Positions 10,829 through 23,540 of a stretch of 64,000 nt of DNA are shown one piece after another. Below the pieces are notes generated by a model that was not told the DNA's origin, did no database searches, and saw nothing but the letters and a program-made list of their open reading frames with translations. The DNA is from Deroplatys truncata (taxonomy: Eukaryota; Arthropoda; Insecta; Mantodea; Mantidae). The stretch lies in assembly GCA_030765065.1 (NCBI GenBank), contig CM060978.1, forward strand, positions 56,138,421 to 56,202,420, read 5' to 3'. How positions within the stretch are numbered: position 1 is the first letter of the stretch; each line of letters begins with the position of its first letter. Both the position numbers and the translations under genes were made by a program.

Positions 10829-13315
10829 CAATTTAGGTGTAATTTAACTTCCAAGTGTGGTGAATTAAGGAAACTTGGTATTAGAGAAGCATTACAATGT
10901 GGGAGGATAGAGGGAGCACTGGAAAGGCTAGAATCAATGGTTAAGTGGGCAGGTAGCAGGATGGAAGTGAAGCCTAAAGTGAATGTAAATCAGTGTGGGT
11001 GGTATGATGAAGAGTGTGGAAAGGCTAAGAAAGAAGTGATGAAAGAAATGGATAGATGGAGAAGGTCAGAAGAGGAGGAAGATAGGCAAATTTTTTTAGC
11101 AAATAAAAGGGGTTATAAATGTCTACTAGATGAGAAAAAGCAGGATTGGCAGCAAAGAATGGGAGAAAAGATTAAGGAGGCGGTCAGAGGGAAAGAAAAT
11201 AAATATATATGGTCAGTTGTTAAGGAAATGTACAGAAAGAAACAGGTAGTTAATAAGATAACACCAAGGGAATGGAAATATCATTTCGAAGGTTTATTGG
11301 GGGGAGGAAGAGCTCAAAAAAGTGAAGTATATTGGGGAAATTTTGAGAACAGAGTGGAGCACTTAGACAAAGAGATTACAACCATAGAGGTAGAGTATGA
11401 AATAAAAAAATTAAAACAGAAGAAGGCTACAGGGGTTGATGGAATTCCGGGGGAATTTTGGAAAAATTTTGGGGAGTTAGGAGAGGGTACAAAGTTGTTG
11501 ACACAGTTATTTAACAGAATCAAAGAGAAGAAAGTGATACCGGAAAGCTGGAAAGTGAGCATTATTACACCATTGTATAAAGGAAAGGGAGATACAAATA
11601 ATCCAAGCAACTACAGAGGAATTAGTTTATTATCTATATTAGGCAAAATATACACTGGTATATTAGCTAGAAGATTATACGAGTGGGTAGAGAGGGAAGA
11701 TAAGCTATTAGAATACCAAACAGGTTTTAGGAGAGGAAAAAGAACAATAGATAACATAATGATAATTCAAACTATAGTAAACAAATATTTAAGAAATAAA
11801 AGGGGTAGGGTATACATATTTTTTGCAGACTTCGAGAAGGCTTTTGATACTATAAACAGAGAGGCTTTGGTATATAAATTGAGGAACAAAGGAGTCAGCA
11901 CTGCATTCATCGAGGGGGTTCAAAAATTGTATGAAGGAATTAAATTTTGTGTAAAATGTGGAAGAAATAGTACTACTGATTATATACAGCAAAATTTAGG
12001 TCTGAGGCAAGGTTGTAAACTCAGTCCAATATTATTTAACTTATTTATAGACGATATTTTAGATAGAATAATGAAAAGTAATAAACACTGTCCAGTTATA
12101 GGGAAAAAGGAAATACCAGGGTTATTATTTGCAGATGATCTAGTAGCTGGGGCAGTAACAGTGATAGGGTTGCAACATGCTATTAATGAAATTGCAAAAT
12201 TTTGTATGGAATGGGGGCTAAAGGTGAATACAAAAAAGTCCAAGATAATAGTGTTCAAGAAAGGATCAAAATTGAAAAGAGAGGAAAGATGGTATATAAA
12301 TGGAGAGCAAATAGAGGTGGTAAAAGAATTTGATTACTTGGGCATTAGATTCTCAAGCAACGGGAAGTGGGAAGCACAATCTAAATATGCACAATTGAAA
12401 GGAAAGCTAGCAATGAAAGCTGTTAGAGTTTGCTTGTGCAAAACACCCACGCTAACAATGAACTGATTGGAAAGGCTATATGAAGCTGTAGTGGAGTCAA
12501 AAATGTTATATGGAATAGAAATATGGGGGGTGGCAAAGGGATGGTGTAAGATTGATATAGTCCATAGAATGTTTTGTAAAGAAGTTTTAGGTTTACCCAA
12601 GAGTTCACCAAGGGGCGTGGCACTGGCAGAGCTAGGAAGGGTAGGGAGAAAAGGTATAATAGTGGAAAGAATTTTGAAGTATTGGTATAGATGTTTAAAT
12701 TTAGAAGATAATAATATATTAGAAGAATGTATACAGTTTCAAAAAGCTGTCCTAGGAGAAGAGTGTTGGTTAGGGGAGATGGGAAATGTCCTAAAAGAAA
12801 TTGGCATGAGGAATATTCTCCTATTAGATAAATATAATAATAGTGGGTTTTGGAAAGAAGTGAGATTGAGGGTGGAAGATATCGAGAAACAAGAGATTTG
12901 GGCTAGTTTTGAGGATAAAAGGTCATTGATCTTGTATAAATCAGTTAAAAGAGATTGGGGAAGGGAGAAGTATGTAGATATATGTAATCAATTTGGTAGA
13001 ATAGGTCTTGCGTGGATGCGCACAGGAGTAATATTTTTAAAAAGGAATGGATATAATTGTTCGGGGAGATGTATTATGTGTGATGAATCGGGTAGTACTT
13101 TTCATTGGCTAATAGAATGTGATAAGGTTAAAAGGTGGAGAGAGGTTATATGGAATAAAAAATGGGACAAGTTAAACAAAGAAGCAGTAGCATTAAGAAT
13201 GTTGGGAAGCACAAAAGTAGAAACAATTAAAATGATGGGGACATTTTTAGGCAATACAAGGGATAAGTGGATAAGGAGCTTAAGAAAGGTACAGCTGAAC
13301 GAGCATAGTCTGTAA
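10829..13315 (+). pseudogene. LINE reverse transcriptase ORF with one in-frame TGA
   Basis: About 828 codons stay in one frame, broken only by TGA at 12464-12466. Visible reverse transcriptase blocks in order: KKATGVDGIPGEFWK (about 11419), SNYRGISLLSILGKIY (about 11605), YQTGFRRGKRTIDNI, FFADFEKAFDTINREAL, GLRQGCKLSPILFNLFIDD, and GLLFADDLVAGA, which holds the catalytic FADD at about 12130. After the TGA it continues as LERLYEAVVESKMLYGIEIW and ends with a knuckle, CIMCDESGSTFHWLIEC. The stop lies where sister copies have tryptophan in a KWLER motif. The frame has no own start codon because the 5' end is truncated. The clade is I/Jockey/R1-like by motif; a finer placement needs a tree. Confidence 0.85.
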
Positions 13316-13482
13316 AGTAGAGAGATGGTATAGTAGCTTTATCCCATATATACAGCCTAGGGGCTAAATATGGGGGAGCTAGAAAACTGGTGCACTAGAC
13401 ATAAGTTTTAGATGTAAGCTTTATTTGTATTATTGTAATAATGATGAAATAAATATTACATTACAAATATTACATTACATTA
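10829..13482 (+). mobile_element. LINE, 2.65-kb 5'-truncated copy with clean boundaries
   Basis: The 10-bp direct repeat CAGTTTTATA at 10819-10828 and 13483-13492 fixes both ends. The copy starts just after the position where an apurinic-type endonuclease domain would end, so that domain is lost. It contains a full reverse transcriptase and C-terminal knuckle, a short 3' untranslated region, and a tail of ATTACATTAC units. It is the best preserved retrotransposon in the window. A shorter relative is at 38249-39316 in reverse. Confidence 0.9.
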
Positions 13483-13492
13483 CAGTTTTATA

Positions 13493-14249
13493 AATTTTGG
13501 AAAATATACCAAAATTGCAACTTTTTTGTATGTAGTGTTTCTAAAATTATCTTTCATACATTGGTTAGAGCATTTTTTTGTGCATACATCCACACACTTT
13601 CATTGACATGTGACTTAAACTGGTGGAGAAATAAATTCATGAAGTCATAAAAAGTAAGCTGAAAATGAGGAATTAATGCAAAAACATTAAAAATTCCCAA
13701 CTTTATTTTATTCCTCTGTCAAATAAAATCCTATTTTCACTGCAAAATTATGTAATACACATCAAAAAAATTGTTAGGAAAAAGAGACATTGGATGCCCC
13801 AGAAAAGATGGGGGTACATGCCTAATCCTTGAAGTGAAGAAGATGACTTTTGAAAATTGAAACATATTCACTGTGAGTTAATGCACTGCAATCTGCAAGT
13901 TCGTTTGTAATTTGTGAAACATTTGACTTCTACAGTTGTTGAGGTATAAGCCAACATGTAGCCTATTGATGCCAATCCCCTGGTCAGTGTCCAGTAATTA
14001 CTATGTAAACTTAAATCTAAACAGGGGAGTCTAAAGCATCCATTAGCTCCTTCCTGGATCTGCCTCTGGTAGAGACCTACACCCTTTGGTGTTAAAACTA
14101 GATAACATCCTAAATAGAAGAACTGTTAACATAGGAATTCTGGATACAGCAATTTTGGTTATTCCATTTATTTTTCACATCTGTATCCGGCTACTATTGG
14201 TGGATCAGGCTTGTTGGGAAATAGTTTTGGATTGCACTGGCCTGTGTGG
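13493..14249. other. No gene recognised
   Basis: Unassigned AT-rich sequence between the LINE and the family S arm. Open frames are short and without motifs. Confidence 0.4.
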
Positions 14250-15195
14250 CAGTATTTTTAATACTTAAATGATTTCAGTCAAATTATATAATATATAAAT
14301 TCAATAACAGCCCGCCTTAAAGCAATATGTAACAATATATATGGAGTGTATATTACAGTCGTTGTATATGTTTATATTATTGTATCCATGTATAATAATG
14401 TGATGTGAATATATTACATAATTTAATAATGTAGGAGCTGTGAGAAATAGGTCAAAAGTTGCTAACAATGAGGTAACCTTGAGGCAATAATGAGCTTGAG
14501 AGTTTAATAATGTTACTTGTGATTCTTGGAAGCAATAATGTAATTTTAGTGACAGTTTATAAAAATAGCCAATCAACAACCAGAAAAAGCTTTGGTTAAA
14601 AGAAGGTATTCTATTGGAGTAGGAAACTGAAACTGAAAAGGAGAACATTTTACAAATTCAGAAGTTAGTTGCCTGCAAACAGTGTTCCTAACCAGATGCA
14701 AAAGGTGTCCTCGAGAGATTTAATATGTATTCGTGTGAGAAAAAAAATAGTTTACGTGTTAAAAAGTGTAATTAATTAATAAAAAGAATCTCACAGCTCT
14801 CTATATCAATGAAGTGTTATTTAAATCGTATCAAGCATTAATAAAAGGAGTGACGTAAAATTATAATCTGTGTAAACCTACATTCTTGTCGCATCACAAC
14901 CCTACTAAGAGAAACATGTCTCTTAACAATAATACTGATGCAGCCGAGGCAAACATAAATATAATATTTAAAGAAACAGTCAAATTACAAAGTTAATATT
15001 TTTTAAACTTGGGGCAAAGGCTACCAGAAACTGTTTACTTAACGTGCGGTTGCAACTACTACAAGTTCGGCTCCCCAACAGTTGAAATACAATACAAACT
15101 ACTTCAAATTGACGCCCAAAGTGTGGTAAAAAAATAACGTAACAATACAACTTCTTCAAATTGGCTTCCATACGTGGAGCTAATAAAATACCGTC
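14250..15195 (+). repeat. Family S arm, copy 2
   Basis: Forward-oriented arm starting CAGTATTTTTAATACTTAAA and running through AATAACAGCCCGCCTTAAAG, the GGAGCTGTGAGAA block and CTTGGGGCAAAGGCTACC to a block around CCATACGTGGAGC. It matches copy 1 in reverse and the two arms at 20305-22770. It is noncoding, and an inverted partner is not obvious immediately downstream. Confidence 0.7.
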
Positions 15196-15469
15196 TTCAC
15201 CTGCCATGTGGTATTGTAAGATATTTTAATTCACATGTTTATGAATGTACATGTGCGTGAATTTGAGAAAATAAGAAAATATATCTTCCACATCTTTTAA
15301 CTGTTCATCTGTGGTACAAAGTAAATATCACAGCAACTATTATATTATAGCTCCATTTATATCTGAATTATATAGATGACAGAAAATAAATACTAAGTAT
15401 TTGTAATATTACAGTATTGAATATGAGGTCTAACCTAATGAAGGCTCAATATCATTCTTTCCCCTCCAT

Positions 15470-16325
15470 TTAAGGTAATTCTTGGGTCTTGAGAAGACTG
15501 GATGGAAGGAATTACACCAGATAAAGAATGTGACCAACTTGTGTGATTAACAGATGGATCCTGTATAGGGACACAGGAGGGTGCAGGCATTTAGATTATC
15601 TCCAAGGACAAATTTTAGTATAAGCCTTGGGAAATATTGCACAGTTTTTCAGGCAGAAGTAGCTTTATCTGAGCTGTGCTCTTAAGAGGATTTGAGAAAG
15701 GTTACCATGGTAAACAAATTCTCTCCTCACACAATCCAGGTAAAACCAAAACTGTTATGAAAGATGGTGAGTGGCGCGACATCAGGGCATCCATAGAAAT
15801 CAAAATGCTGACCAGCTGGCTAAAAAGGGTACTGAGATACCCTGTGTTAGTCCTGAACCCGTGGTTGGGTTCAGGGCTTTGAAAACCTTGGTAAAAGCAT
15901 GGATAAGGGAAAAAGACCAACACAGATGACAAATCTATCCTGGAGAAAGACAAGTCAGGAAACTAGTCTTAGGTCCATGCGACCTCTTTCCTCATCTCTC
16001 TTGAGGTTGGATAGAACTGGAATAAGGAAAGTAGTTGCATTAATTACTGAACATGGTCACTCATAGTCACTTCAGGAAATGGTAGGACTCGACAAGGATG
16101 AACCTATCTGTAAAATGTGCAGAGAGGATGAGGAACTGCCTTGCATATCGTCTTTGACAGCCCATTCCTGCCAGGAAAGAGACTTAGTGTTTCTGTAACA
16201 GAGAAAATCTAGGATAGGATGCTGATATTGGAACTAAAATATTACAACTTGTTAAGGAAACCAATTTTGGGAAACAATGAAAGCATTCTTGCCAAAAGGG
16301 TGGCACAATAAGCACAACCCCCCAC
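15470..16325 (+). mobile_element. LINE 3' fragment with RNase H and C-terminal knuckle
   Basis: Degenerate plus-strand coding sequence: LTDGSCIGTQEGAGI (start of an RNase H domain), NADQLAKKGTEIPCVSPEP (its end), a linker of the WIREKDQHR type, then LDRTGIRKVVALITEHGH and the knuckle ICKMCREDEE. This order is typical of RNase H-bearing I/R1-type LINEs of insects. Several stops and frameshifts are present. Boundaries are approximate; the left edge follows a unique stretch and the right edge abuts a family Q copy. Confidence 0.65.
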
Positions 16326-16346
16326 CCCTATCTAATCTAAGCCTGT

Positions 16347-16497
16347 AACTTTTACTTTTTACTTTCTCTACTACGTATAGTAAGTAGGGGAAGTATTGCA
16401 TTCCACCCAAAAATTCGATACCGAGATTTCACCGGAAATACATGTTTTGAGACCTCCTGAATCCAAAAAAAGCATTTTTGGAAACATGTCCGTGTGT

Positions 16498-16546
<49 letters not shown>

Positions 16547-17312
16547 TGTGTGTGTGTGTGTCTGTGAACAGCATAACTCAAAAACGAACAGTCGGATAAA
16601 CACCAAACTTGGTATTTAGGTTCAGTATCTTCCAGAGATGCGACACGAAGGTTTTCAAGAAAATCCCCCCACCCCAGACTACCCTTTACATGGAACATTT
16701 ATCAAAAATTTTAATTTTCTCAAAAATGGCTCTAACGATTTTGATTAGAATATCATATGTTTAAGATATTTTCATGACAAATGAAATGTATATCTCGAAT
16801 TTTCTGGGAATGTCTCCAAAAGTATTCTTCATTGTGAATGACTTTTGCATAACGGGTAAACCATAAGAGATAGACAAAATTTTACTACACAAAAAATGTA
16901 GATCGTGTTAAAATACACAATTTATGTCATATACATTTTTTTGTTGAGTGAACCATTTTCGAGATATTGCTTGTTATTCCCTTAAATTTTTCAATACTTA
17001 TTTTCTCAAATGGGAATTCGTTATTCATTTTTTTGTCTTGGATATGCAAAGAGTTATAATCTGTGGCAAAGGGAATGGTGCTGCACCTAGCAACCAGCTA
17101 TTAAGAGATAATGTGTGTGCTTAAAGGCTACTGTTTTTCTATATTGCCCTTGTAAATATATTTTCCCCTACATCTACAAGAAAATTAGCAATAAGATAGA
17201 GTTTGCAAATGTTTATCTCGATTAACATGAAGTAGATGGAGAATAAGCGTTTGTAAAAATACTTTGTACAAGAGTAGGGAAAGTCATGTGAGTGTAACAC
17301 ATCAGATTTTTC
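16347..17312 (+). repeat. Family Q, full-length copy
   Basis: Runs from ACTTTCTCTACTACGTATAG to GTGTAACACATCAGATTTTT. T-runs flank both ends. The 5' end can fold as a hairpin (TACTTTCTCTACT against AGTAAGTAGGGGAAGTA). It contains the expanded TG microsatellite and the tail variant with ATTAATCTGTGGCAAAG-like sequence. It has no protein-coding capacity beyond the shared spurious frame. Confidence 0.85.
16490..16570 (+). repeat. (TG)n microsatellite inside a Q copy
   Basis: About 35 TG units, interrupted by TCTG at two points. Other Q copies have only 3 to 9 units at the same site, so this is a local expansion. It creates artefactual open frames of alternating Thr-His or Val-Cys. Confidence 0.95.
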
Positions 17313-17512
17313 TACCTTTTACCAATGGTAAGTAAGGAAATATTGTAATGATCAGAGTTGTTTAAGCACAGATCTTACACAGGAGTAGCTCATGGTAGAG
17401 ACTATTACTTCCTAAAGGCTGAAAGGAGAGAAGATAGATAACTAATGCTGAATCTGTCTTAACATTTTGACCTGCAAATGAAGATGTTTCATAAAGTCAG
17501 ATTTCAATTATT

Positions 17513-17640
17513 AACGTGCGGTTGCAACTACTACAAGTTTGGCTCCCCAACATTTGAAATATAATACAACGTAACAATACAAACTACTTCAAATTGACGC
17601 CCAAAGCATGGTAAGCGTGTGGCGCTCCGTTTATTATACT
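17513..17640 (+). repeat. Family S inner fragment
   Basis: A short piece matching the inner part of the S arm: ACGTGCGGTTGCAACTACTA, GGCTCCCCAACA and AATTGACGCCCAAAG follow in the same order as at 15039-15122. Confidence 0.7.
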
Positions 17641-17744
17641 CCTTCTGCTCTCCCATGCCGCTAACCTCAAAATGCTTAGTTTGTTACTGCCTTTCTATTA
17701 TACAATTTTCTGCACACGTGTATGAACTTGTGCTTTTCTTCACA

Positions 17745-18597
17745 TATATAAAAATCTGATGTGTTACACTCACATGACTTTCTCTACTCTTGTACAAACT
17801 ATTTTTACAAACTCTTATTCTCCATATGCTTCATGTCAATCGAGATATCTAGATGTTAATCTTATTGCTAATTTTCTTGTAGATGCAAGGGGAATTGGTA
17901 GGCTTTAAGCAATAGTCAAATATATTAAGAGCTGGTTGCTATGTGGAGTATTCCATTCTCTTTGCATTACCAGGACAAAAAATGAATAATGAATTCTCAT
18001 TTGAGAAAAAGTATAAGTAATGGAAAAGTTAAGCGAATAACAAGCAATATCTCGGAAATGGTTCACTCAACAAAAAAAATATATATGACATAAATTGTGT
18101 ATTTTAACGCGATCTAAATTTTTTGTGTAGTAAAATTTTGTTCTATCTATTATGGTTTATCAGTTATGCAAAAGTCGTTCACAATGAAGAATACTTTTGG
18201 ACACATTCCCAGAAAATTCGAGATATACATTTCATTCGTCATGAAAATATCTTAAACATGATATTTTAATCAAAATTGTTAAAGCCATTTTTGGGAAAAT
18301 TAAAATTTTCGAAAAATGTTCCATGTAAAGGCTAATCTGGGGTGGGGGGATTTTCTTGAAAACCTTTGTGTCGCATCTCTGGAAGATGTTGAACCTAAAT
18401 ACCAAGTTTGGTGTTTATCCAACTTTGTTTCTGAGTTATGCTGTTCACAGACACACACACACGGACATGTTTGCAAAAATGCTTTTTTTGGATTCAGGAG
18501 GTCTCAAAACATGTATTTCCGGTGAAATCTCGGTATCGAATTTTTGGATGGAATACAATACTTCCCCTACTTACTGTACGTAGTAGAGGAAGTAAAA
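17745..18597 (-). repeat. Family Q copy (reverse)
   Basis: Begins AAAAATCTGATGTGTTACAC and ends ACGTAGTAGAGGAAGTAAAAA, so the direct repeat AAAAA flanks the reverse-oriented element. It lies tail-to-tail with the Q copy ending at 17312, the two separated by about 430 bp. Confidence 0.85.
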
Positions 18598-18973
18598 ATT
18601 GAGGTCAAATTTCATTATTACCTTTTCTGAAAACACTTTTATGTCAGTGTTTCTTTTAAAAACACAACTGTATTTCTTCATTGAAACAATGTCCATTTCA
18701 TCCTCTAAGTAGTCAAATTCTTCTTCATTCTGGTTTTCGTTACAGAATGTAGACTCTTCCACAATTCACATAAAACTGCAGCTTGCCTCACATCTCCATT
18801 CACTCCTGAACCTCTTCTGTAAGAGTGCATCAACATCCTTCATTCGTTGACTCTGCTTTGGAGTGTTAAAATGTGGATCTGTGGCATACACTCAAACGTA
18901 ACTCCCTGTTACAGTGGAGGGATGGCAAAAAATTCAAGGTTTGGATCTTATCGCTGTATCTGAAGGAAAATTT
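18598..18973. other. No gene recognised
   Basis: Between two Q copies. A minus-strand frame of 63 codons has no recognisable motif. Confidence 0.4.
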
Positions 18974-19789
18974 TTTACTTTCTCTACTACGTATACTAAG
19001 TAGGGGAAGTGTTGCATTCCACCCAAAAATTCAATACCAAGATTTCACCGGAAATACATATTTTGAGGCCTCCTGAATCCCAAAAAAAGTATTTTTGGAA
19101 ACATGTCCATGTGTGTGACTGTGTGTGTTCTGTGAACAGCATAACTCATCAACGAACAGTCGGATAAACACCAAACTTGGTATTTAGGTTCAGTATCTTC
19201 CAGAAATGCGACACAAAGGTTTTCAAGAAAATCCCCCACCCCAGTTTACCCTTTACATGGAACATTTTATGAAAATTTTAATTTTCTAAAAAATGGCTCT
19301 AACGATTTTGAAGAAAATACCATAAGTTTAAGACATTTTTATGGTGAATGAATTGTATATCTCAAATTTTCTGGGAATGTCTCCAAAAGTATTCTTCATT
19401 GTGAACGACTTTTGCATAACTGGTAAACCATAAGAGAGAGACAAAATTTTACTACACAAAAAATGTAGATTGCGTTAAAATACACAATTTATGTCATATA
19501 CATTTTTCGTTGTTGAGTGAACCATTTTCGAGATATTGCTTGTTATTCCTTTAGATTTTCCAATACTTATACTTTTTCTCAAATACGTTATTCATTCTTT
19601 TTATATCCTGGCAATGCAAAGAGAATGGAATGCGCCACATAGCAACCAGCTCTTAAAATATTTGACTATCGCTTAAAGCCTACCAATTCCCCTTGCATGT
19701 ACAAGAAAATTAGCAATAAGATTGATATCTCGATTAACATGAAGCATATGGAGAATAAGCGTTTGTAAAAATAGTTTGTACAAGAGTAG
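18974..19789 (+). repeat. Family Q copy, 3' truncated
   Basis: Starts TTTTTACTTTCTCTACTACG and follows the consensus to TTTGTACAAGAGTAGAG at 19789, where it stops about 35 bp before the usual end. Confidence 0.85.
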
Positions 19790-20304
19790 AGCGCAAGCAA
19801 TCGTTTTTACTTCTTTGCTTCTCTTCATTTCCTGCATTTTCTTTCTCTTTCTGGTACCATTGTCGTTGCCTGTTACAACTATTTCCCTTTCGGTGCTGTA
19901 ATATTAGTGCTTCCTTGACATAGCTCCCTATTTCAGACCTTCAAGTAAGGAGATTTGTTTTTATCTGTATATAATCATTCATTTAGCATGTTGTAATATA
20001 GCTAAGAGGACCTAAAGATGAGAGATATGATATTTTTTGGCAGCAACACATGCATTTCTAGTTACACAGAATACAAATACAGCACAGGCATGCATGTACA
20101 CAGTGTCACATAAACAATTCTTAGATTCTGGAAACGGCGTATTTTTTACCATTTGTCTTGGTGAATTAAGTGCTTTCTGAACCAAACACTGTATTTCAAA
20201 GCCATTTTACAATAGGAAGGAGTGCTACTTGAAACAAATGGATTACTCAGATCAATTCAGCACTATCGGAAGAGGGGGGAATCCCGCATTTCATCTGCAG
20301 ATCG
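19790..20304. other. No gene recognised
   Basis: Unassigned, with slightly higher GC. No motif or repeat seen. Confidence 0.4.
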
Positions 20305-22770
20305 AGACAGTATTTTTAACACTTAAATAATTTCAGTCTAATTATATAATATGTAAATTCAATAACAGCCCACCTTGAATCAATAAGTGTGTGTAATAAT
20401 TTGTAAAATGTATGTAACAGTAATTGCATATGCTTATATTATTGTATCCATGTGTAATAATGTTATGTGAATATATTACGTAATTTAATAATGTAGGAGC
20501 TGTGAGAATAATAAGTTAAAAGTCGCTAACAATGAGGTAACCTTGAGTCAATAATGAGTAAGAAAGTTTAACAGTACTACTTGTGATTCTTGGAGTAACA
20601 ATAATGTAATTTTAGTGACAGTTTATAAAATAGCGAATCAACAACCAGAAAAAGCTTTAGTTAAATGAAGGTATTCTATTGGAGTAGGATTATCCAATCA
20701 GAAACTGAAAAGGAGAAACATTTACCAATTCAGAAGTCAGTTATCTGCAAACAGTGTTCCTAACCGGACGCGAGACACATTCTCGAGTGATTTAATACGT
20801 ATTCGTGTGAGACGAAAATAGTTTTCCGTGTTAAAAAGTGCAAATAACTAATCAAAGAATGTCACAGCTTTCTATATCAGTGAATTGTCTTAAATCGTAT
20901 CAAGTATTAATAAAAGGAGTGAAGTAAAATTATAATCTGTGTAGGCGTACATTCTTAGTCGCACCACAACCCTGCCAAGACATCCATGTCTCTAACAATA
21001 ATACTGACGCATCCAAGGCAAACATAAATATTTAATATTTAAAGAAACAGTCAAATTACAAAGTTGATATTTTTTTTAAACTTGGGGGGGGGGGAAGGCT
21101 ACCAGAAACTGTTTACTATACGTGCGGTTGCGGTTGTGTCCATATGTGGGGCTTATAAATAACAACAATGTAATAATAAAATAACTACTTCAAGATGGAG
21201 TTAGTGCATTTTGTTCTGATATTTCCAGTGAAATCACAATGTAAAATTTTGGGTTGGAATACAATGCTTAGGCACAGATTTAGGAAACTGGATAAGTAGA
21301 AGGAACAAATAATGCATAATGTTTTGATATAGGCATGAAGCTATAACAGGGGGAGCGAGACGAGTATAAAAACCCACATTTATAGCTTGTGGACCTCACT
21401 TAAAATTTAATTCATTGAGCCTAAGTTCTTGGTGATCTGTTTCTTCACATATAAATATTAGGAATTAGATTCTAGGTGATAGAATTTCAAGGGAAGTGAT
21501 GGGATTTCTAAGGTAGGTGGAATACCTCAGGTAATTAGCTCATACCTTTCCGGTAATTGGAAGAAATTTCAAGACATGCCTATCAGAGCAGGTTAGCTAC
21601 CAAGTAAATACAATAGGACTGAAAACAGCAGTATTTATTTCTCACACACCATGATGTGAAATACGGTTAGGAGTAGATAGCATAGAGTTACGGAAACAAG
21701 AACTTCAGTTTCAACATATATCCTTTCTTGTTCATCAAGATTCTGCTAATCATCAAGGCTTGCTCCTGTTTATCTAATTATTTCCATCGCACACCTTATA
21801 CCCATCCCCATTAAATTTGGTGTCAGGAATGGGATCTGAAGTGGTTATTGTCTTTATGTTGGAGTTATTTATTTTATTTCCACGTATGGACATCAATTTG
21901 AAGAAGATTGTTTGTTACGTAATATGCTGCTACGTATGTAAAGCTGATTTTAAGATGTATTTTTGTTATTACGCTCCAAGTTTAAAAAAAAAATTAACTA
22001 CCTATTAACTTTGTTATTAAACTGCTTCTATAGATATTATTTATGTTGATGTTTTTTCCTCGGCTGCATCAGTATTACTTTAGAGACACGTTTCTCTTAA
22101 TCAGGGTGTGGTGTGACAAGAATGTAGGCTTACACAGATTTTTAGTTTAAATTCACTTCTTTTTATTGTTCCTTGACACAAATTAAATAGCACTCCACAG
22201 ATATCAAGAGCTGTGAGATTCTTTTATTTAATACTTGCACTTTGTTAACGCATATACTTATTTTACGATTCATACGAATACGTAATATTTCTTTAGAGAA
22301 CACATCTTCCATCCGGTTGCTATCAAGGTCTGCAGGCAACTGAACATATTTCAACTGTCCAAACCCGTAAACTTCTGTATTTCAAGTCTCTGATTCGCTA
22401 ATCCTAGTCCAATAGAATACCTGCATTTTACTAAAGGTTTTTTGGCTGTTGATTGGCTATTTTCAAACTGTCACAAAATTTACATTATTGTTGCTCTAAT
22501 AATGACTAGTAGCATTTAAACTCTCAAACTCATTGTTACCTCATTGTTAGCAACTTTAAACTTATTTTTCTCACAGCTCTTACATTATTAATTACGTAAT
22601 GCATTCACATAACATTATTAAACATGTTTACAGTATATAAGCATATGCAATGGCTGTTATATACATTTTAAAAATTATTACATACATATTGCTTCAAGGC
22701 GGGCTGTTATTGAAGTGACATATTATATAATTTAATTGAAATTATTCAAGTGTTAAAAATACTGCCTCAA
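20305..22770. mobile_element. Family S element with two long inverted arms (about 2.46 kb)
   Basis: The left arm (20305 to about 21200) and right arm (about 21852 to 22770) are reverse complements over roughly 900 bp, outer ends CAGTATTTTTAACACTTAAA and its inverted match at the right. A spacer of about 650 bp separates them and holds no recognisable coding sequence. The architecture is that of a foldback-type DNA element or two S copies inserted head to head. The arms differ by scattered substitutions and small indels, so it is not recent. No clear target duplication was found. Confidence 0.6.
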
Positions 22771-23332
22771 ATCTAAATAGAGGAAATTTCTGAGCAAGAT
22801 AACATAGATGAGAAAAAAATGAAGAAGTTGACTATTATTCCAATGCTTTAAAAATTTATCATATATATGCTGTACAATCCATACAGTAGCAAGGTATATA
22901 ACCATGCAATAAAAATATGATTACGTTTTTAAGGAAATGGTCAAGTTCTCCATGAAAGCAGACACACTTACCTAGTATCAGTTTAATTCTAGCCACACTA
23001 TCCGTTACACATTTGAAGCAGTAAACTTTGAAATGTTAAGTAGTCATTGTTTTATTACTCATGAAGCCATGAGGTCATGCAAAGGATATACCATACGAGG
23101 ATAATCCCTAAAGTAAGGTCACCAAAGCAGTGCTGGGGCTGCAGGTAAACTCTTTGCGCGGCTGTTGACCACACTGTTGTGTTTGTTGCTTCCCCCACTC
23201 ACTACAGAATGCATTACATAACCACTGGGGTGCTCAATCTTGGCTTGACAGCCAGTTGTAATGGGTCTCCTGTTTACTGCTACCGATTTTTTAATGCAAA
23301 AGGCATTAAATCAATCGAAAAGGCTTCACAGA
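22771..23332. other. No gene recognised
   Basis: Unassigned AT-rich sequence. The frame starting at 23179 has no motif. Confidence 0.4.
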
Positions 23333-23530
23333 ATATTCACAGGAACTTGCAGATCTACATTTTATTTGTCATACAGATGTCTTAAACATGCAATATTTTA
23401 ATAAAATGCATTCAACCATAAGGGAGAATTTTCTTAAAAAGAACTTTGTATGGCATCTATGGAAGACTGAACTTAAATACCAAGTTTGGTATTTATCCAA
23501 CTTTTTGCTTGAGTTATGCTGTGCTCTGTC
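23333..23530 (-). repeat. Family Q fragment (reverse, diverged)
   Basis: Matches the Q segment around ATACCAAGTTTGGTATTTAT and TTGAGTTATGCTGT in reverse orientation, truncated on both sides and abutting the forward Q copy through a short TCTC run. Confidence 0.65.
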
Positions 23531-23540
23531 TCTCTCTCTC

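Noticed and set aside
11314..12258. Several minus-strand frames under the LINE
   Set aside because: They are shadows of the reverse transcriptase frame, which carries all the conserved motifs.
16371..16606. Frames of repeated Thr-His or Val-Cys
   Set aside because: Translation of a TG microsatellite.
16429..16698. Recurrent frame of 70-106 codons starting MFHVK in many Q copies
   Set aside because: It appears in each copy simply because the repeat is the same. It is interrupted or shifted by the microsatellite length, has no family resemblance, and runs antisense to the element's own orientation.
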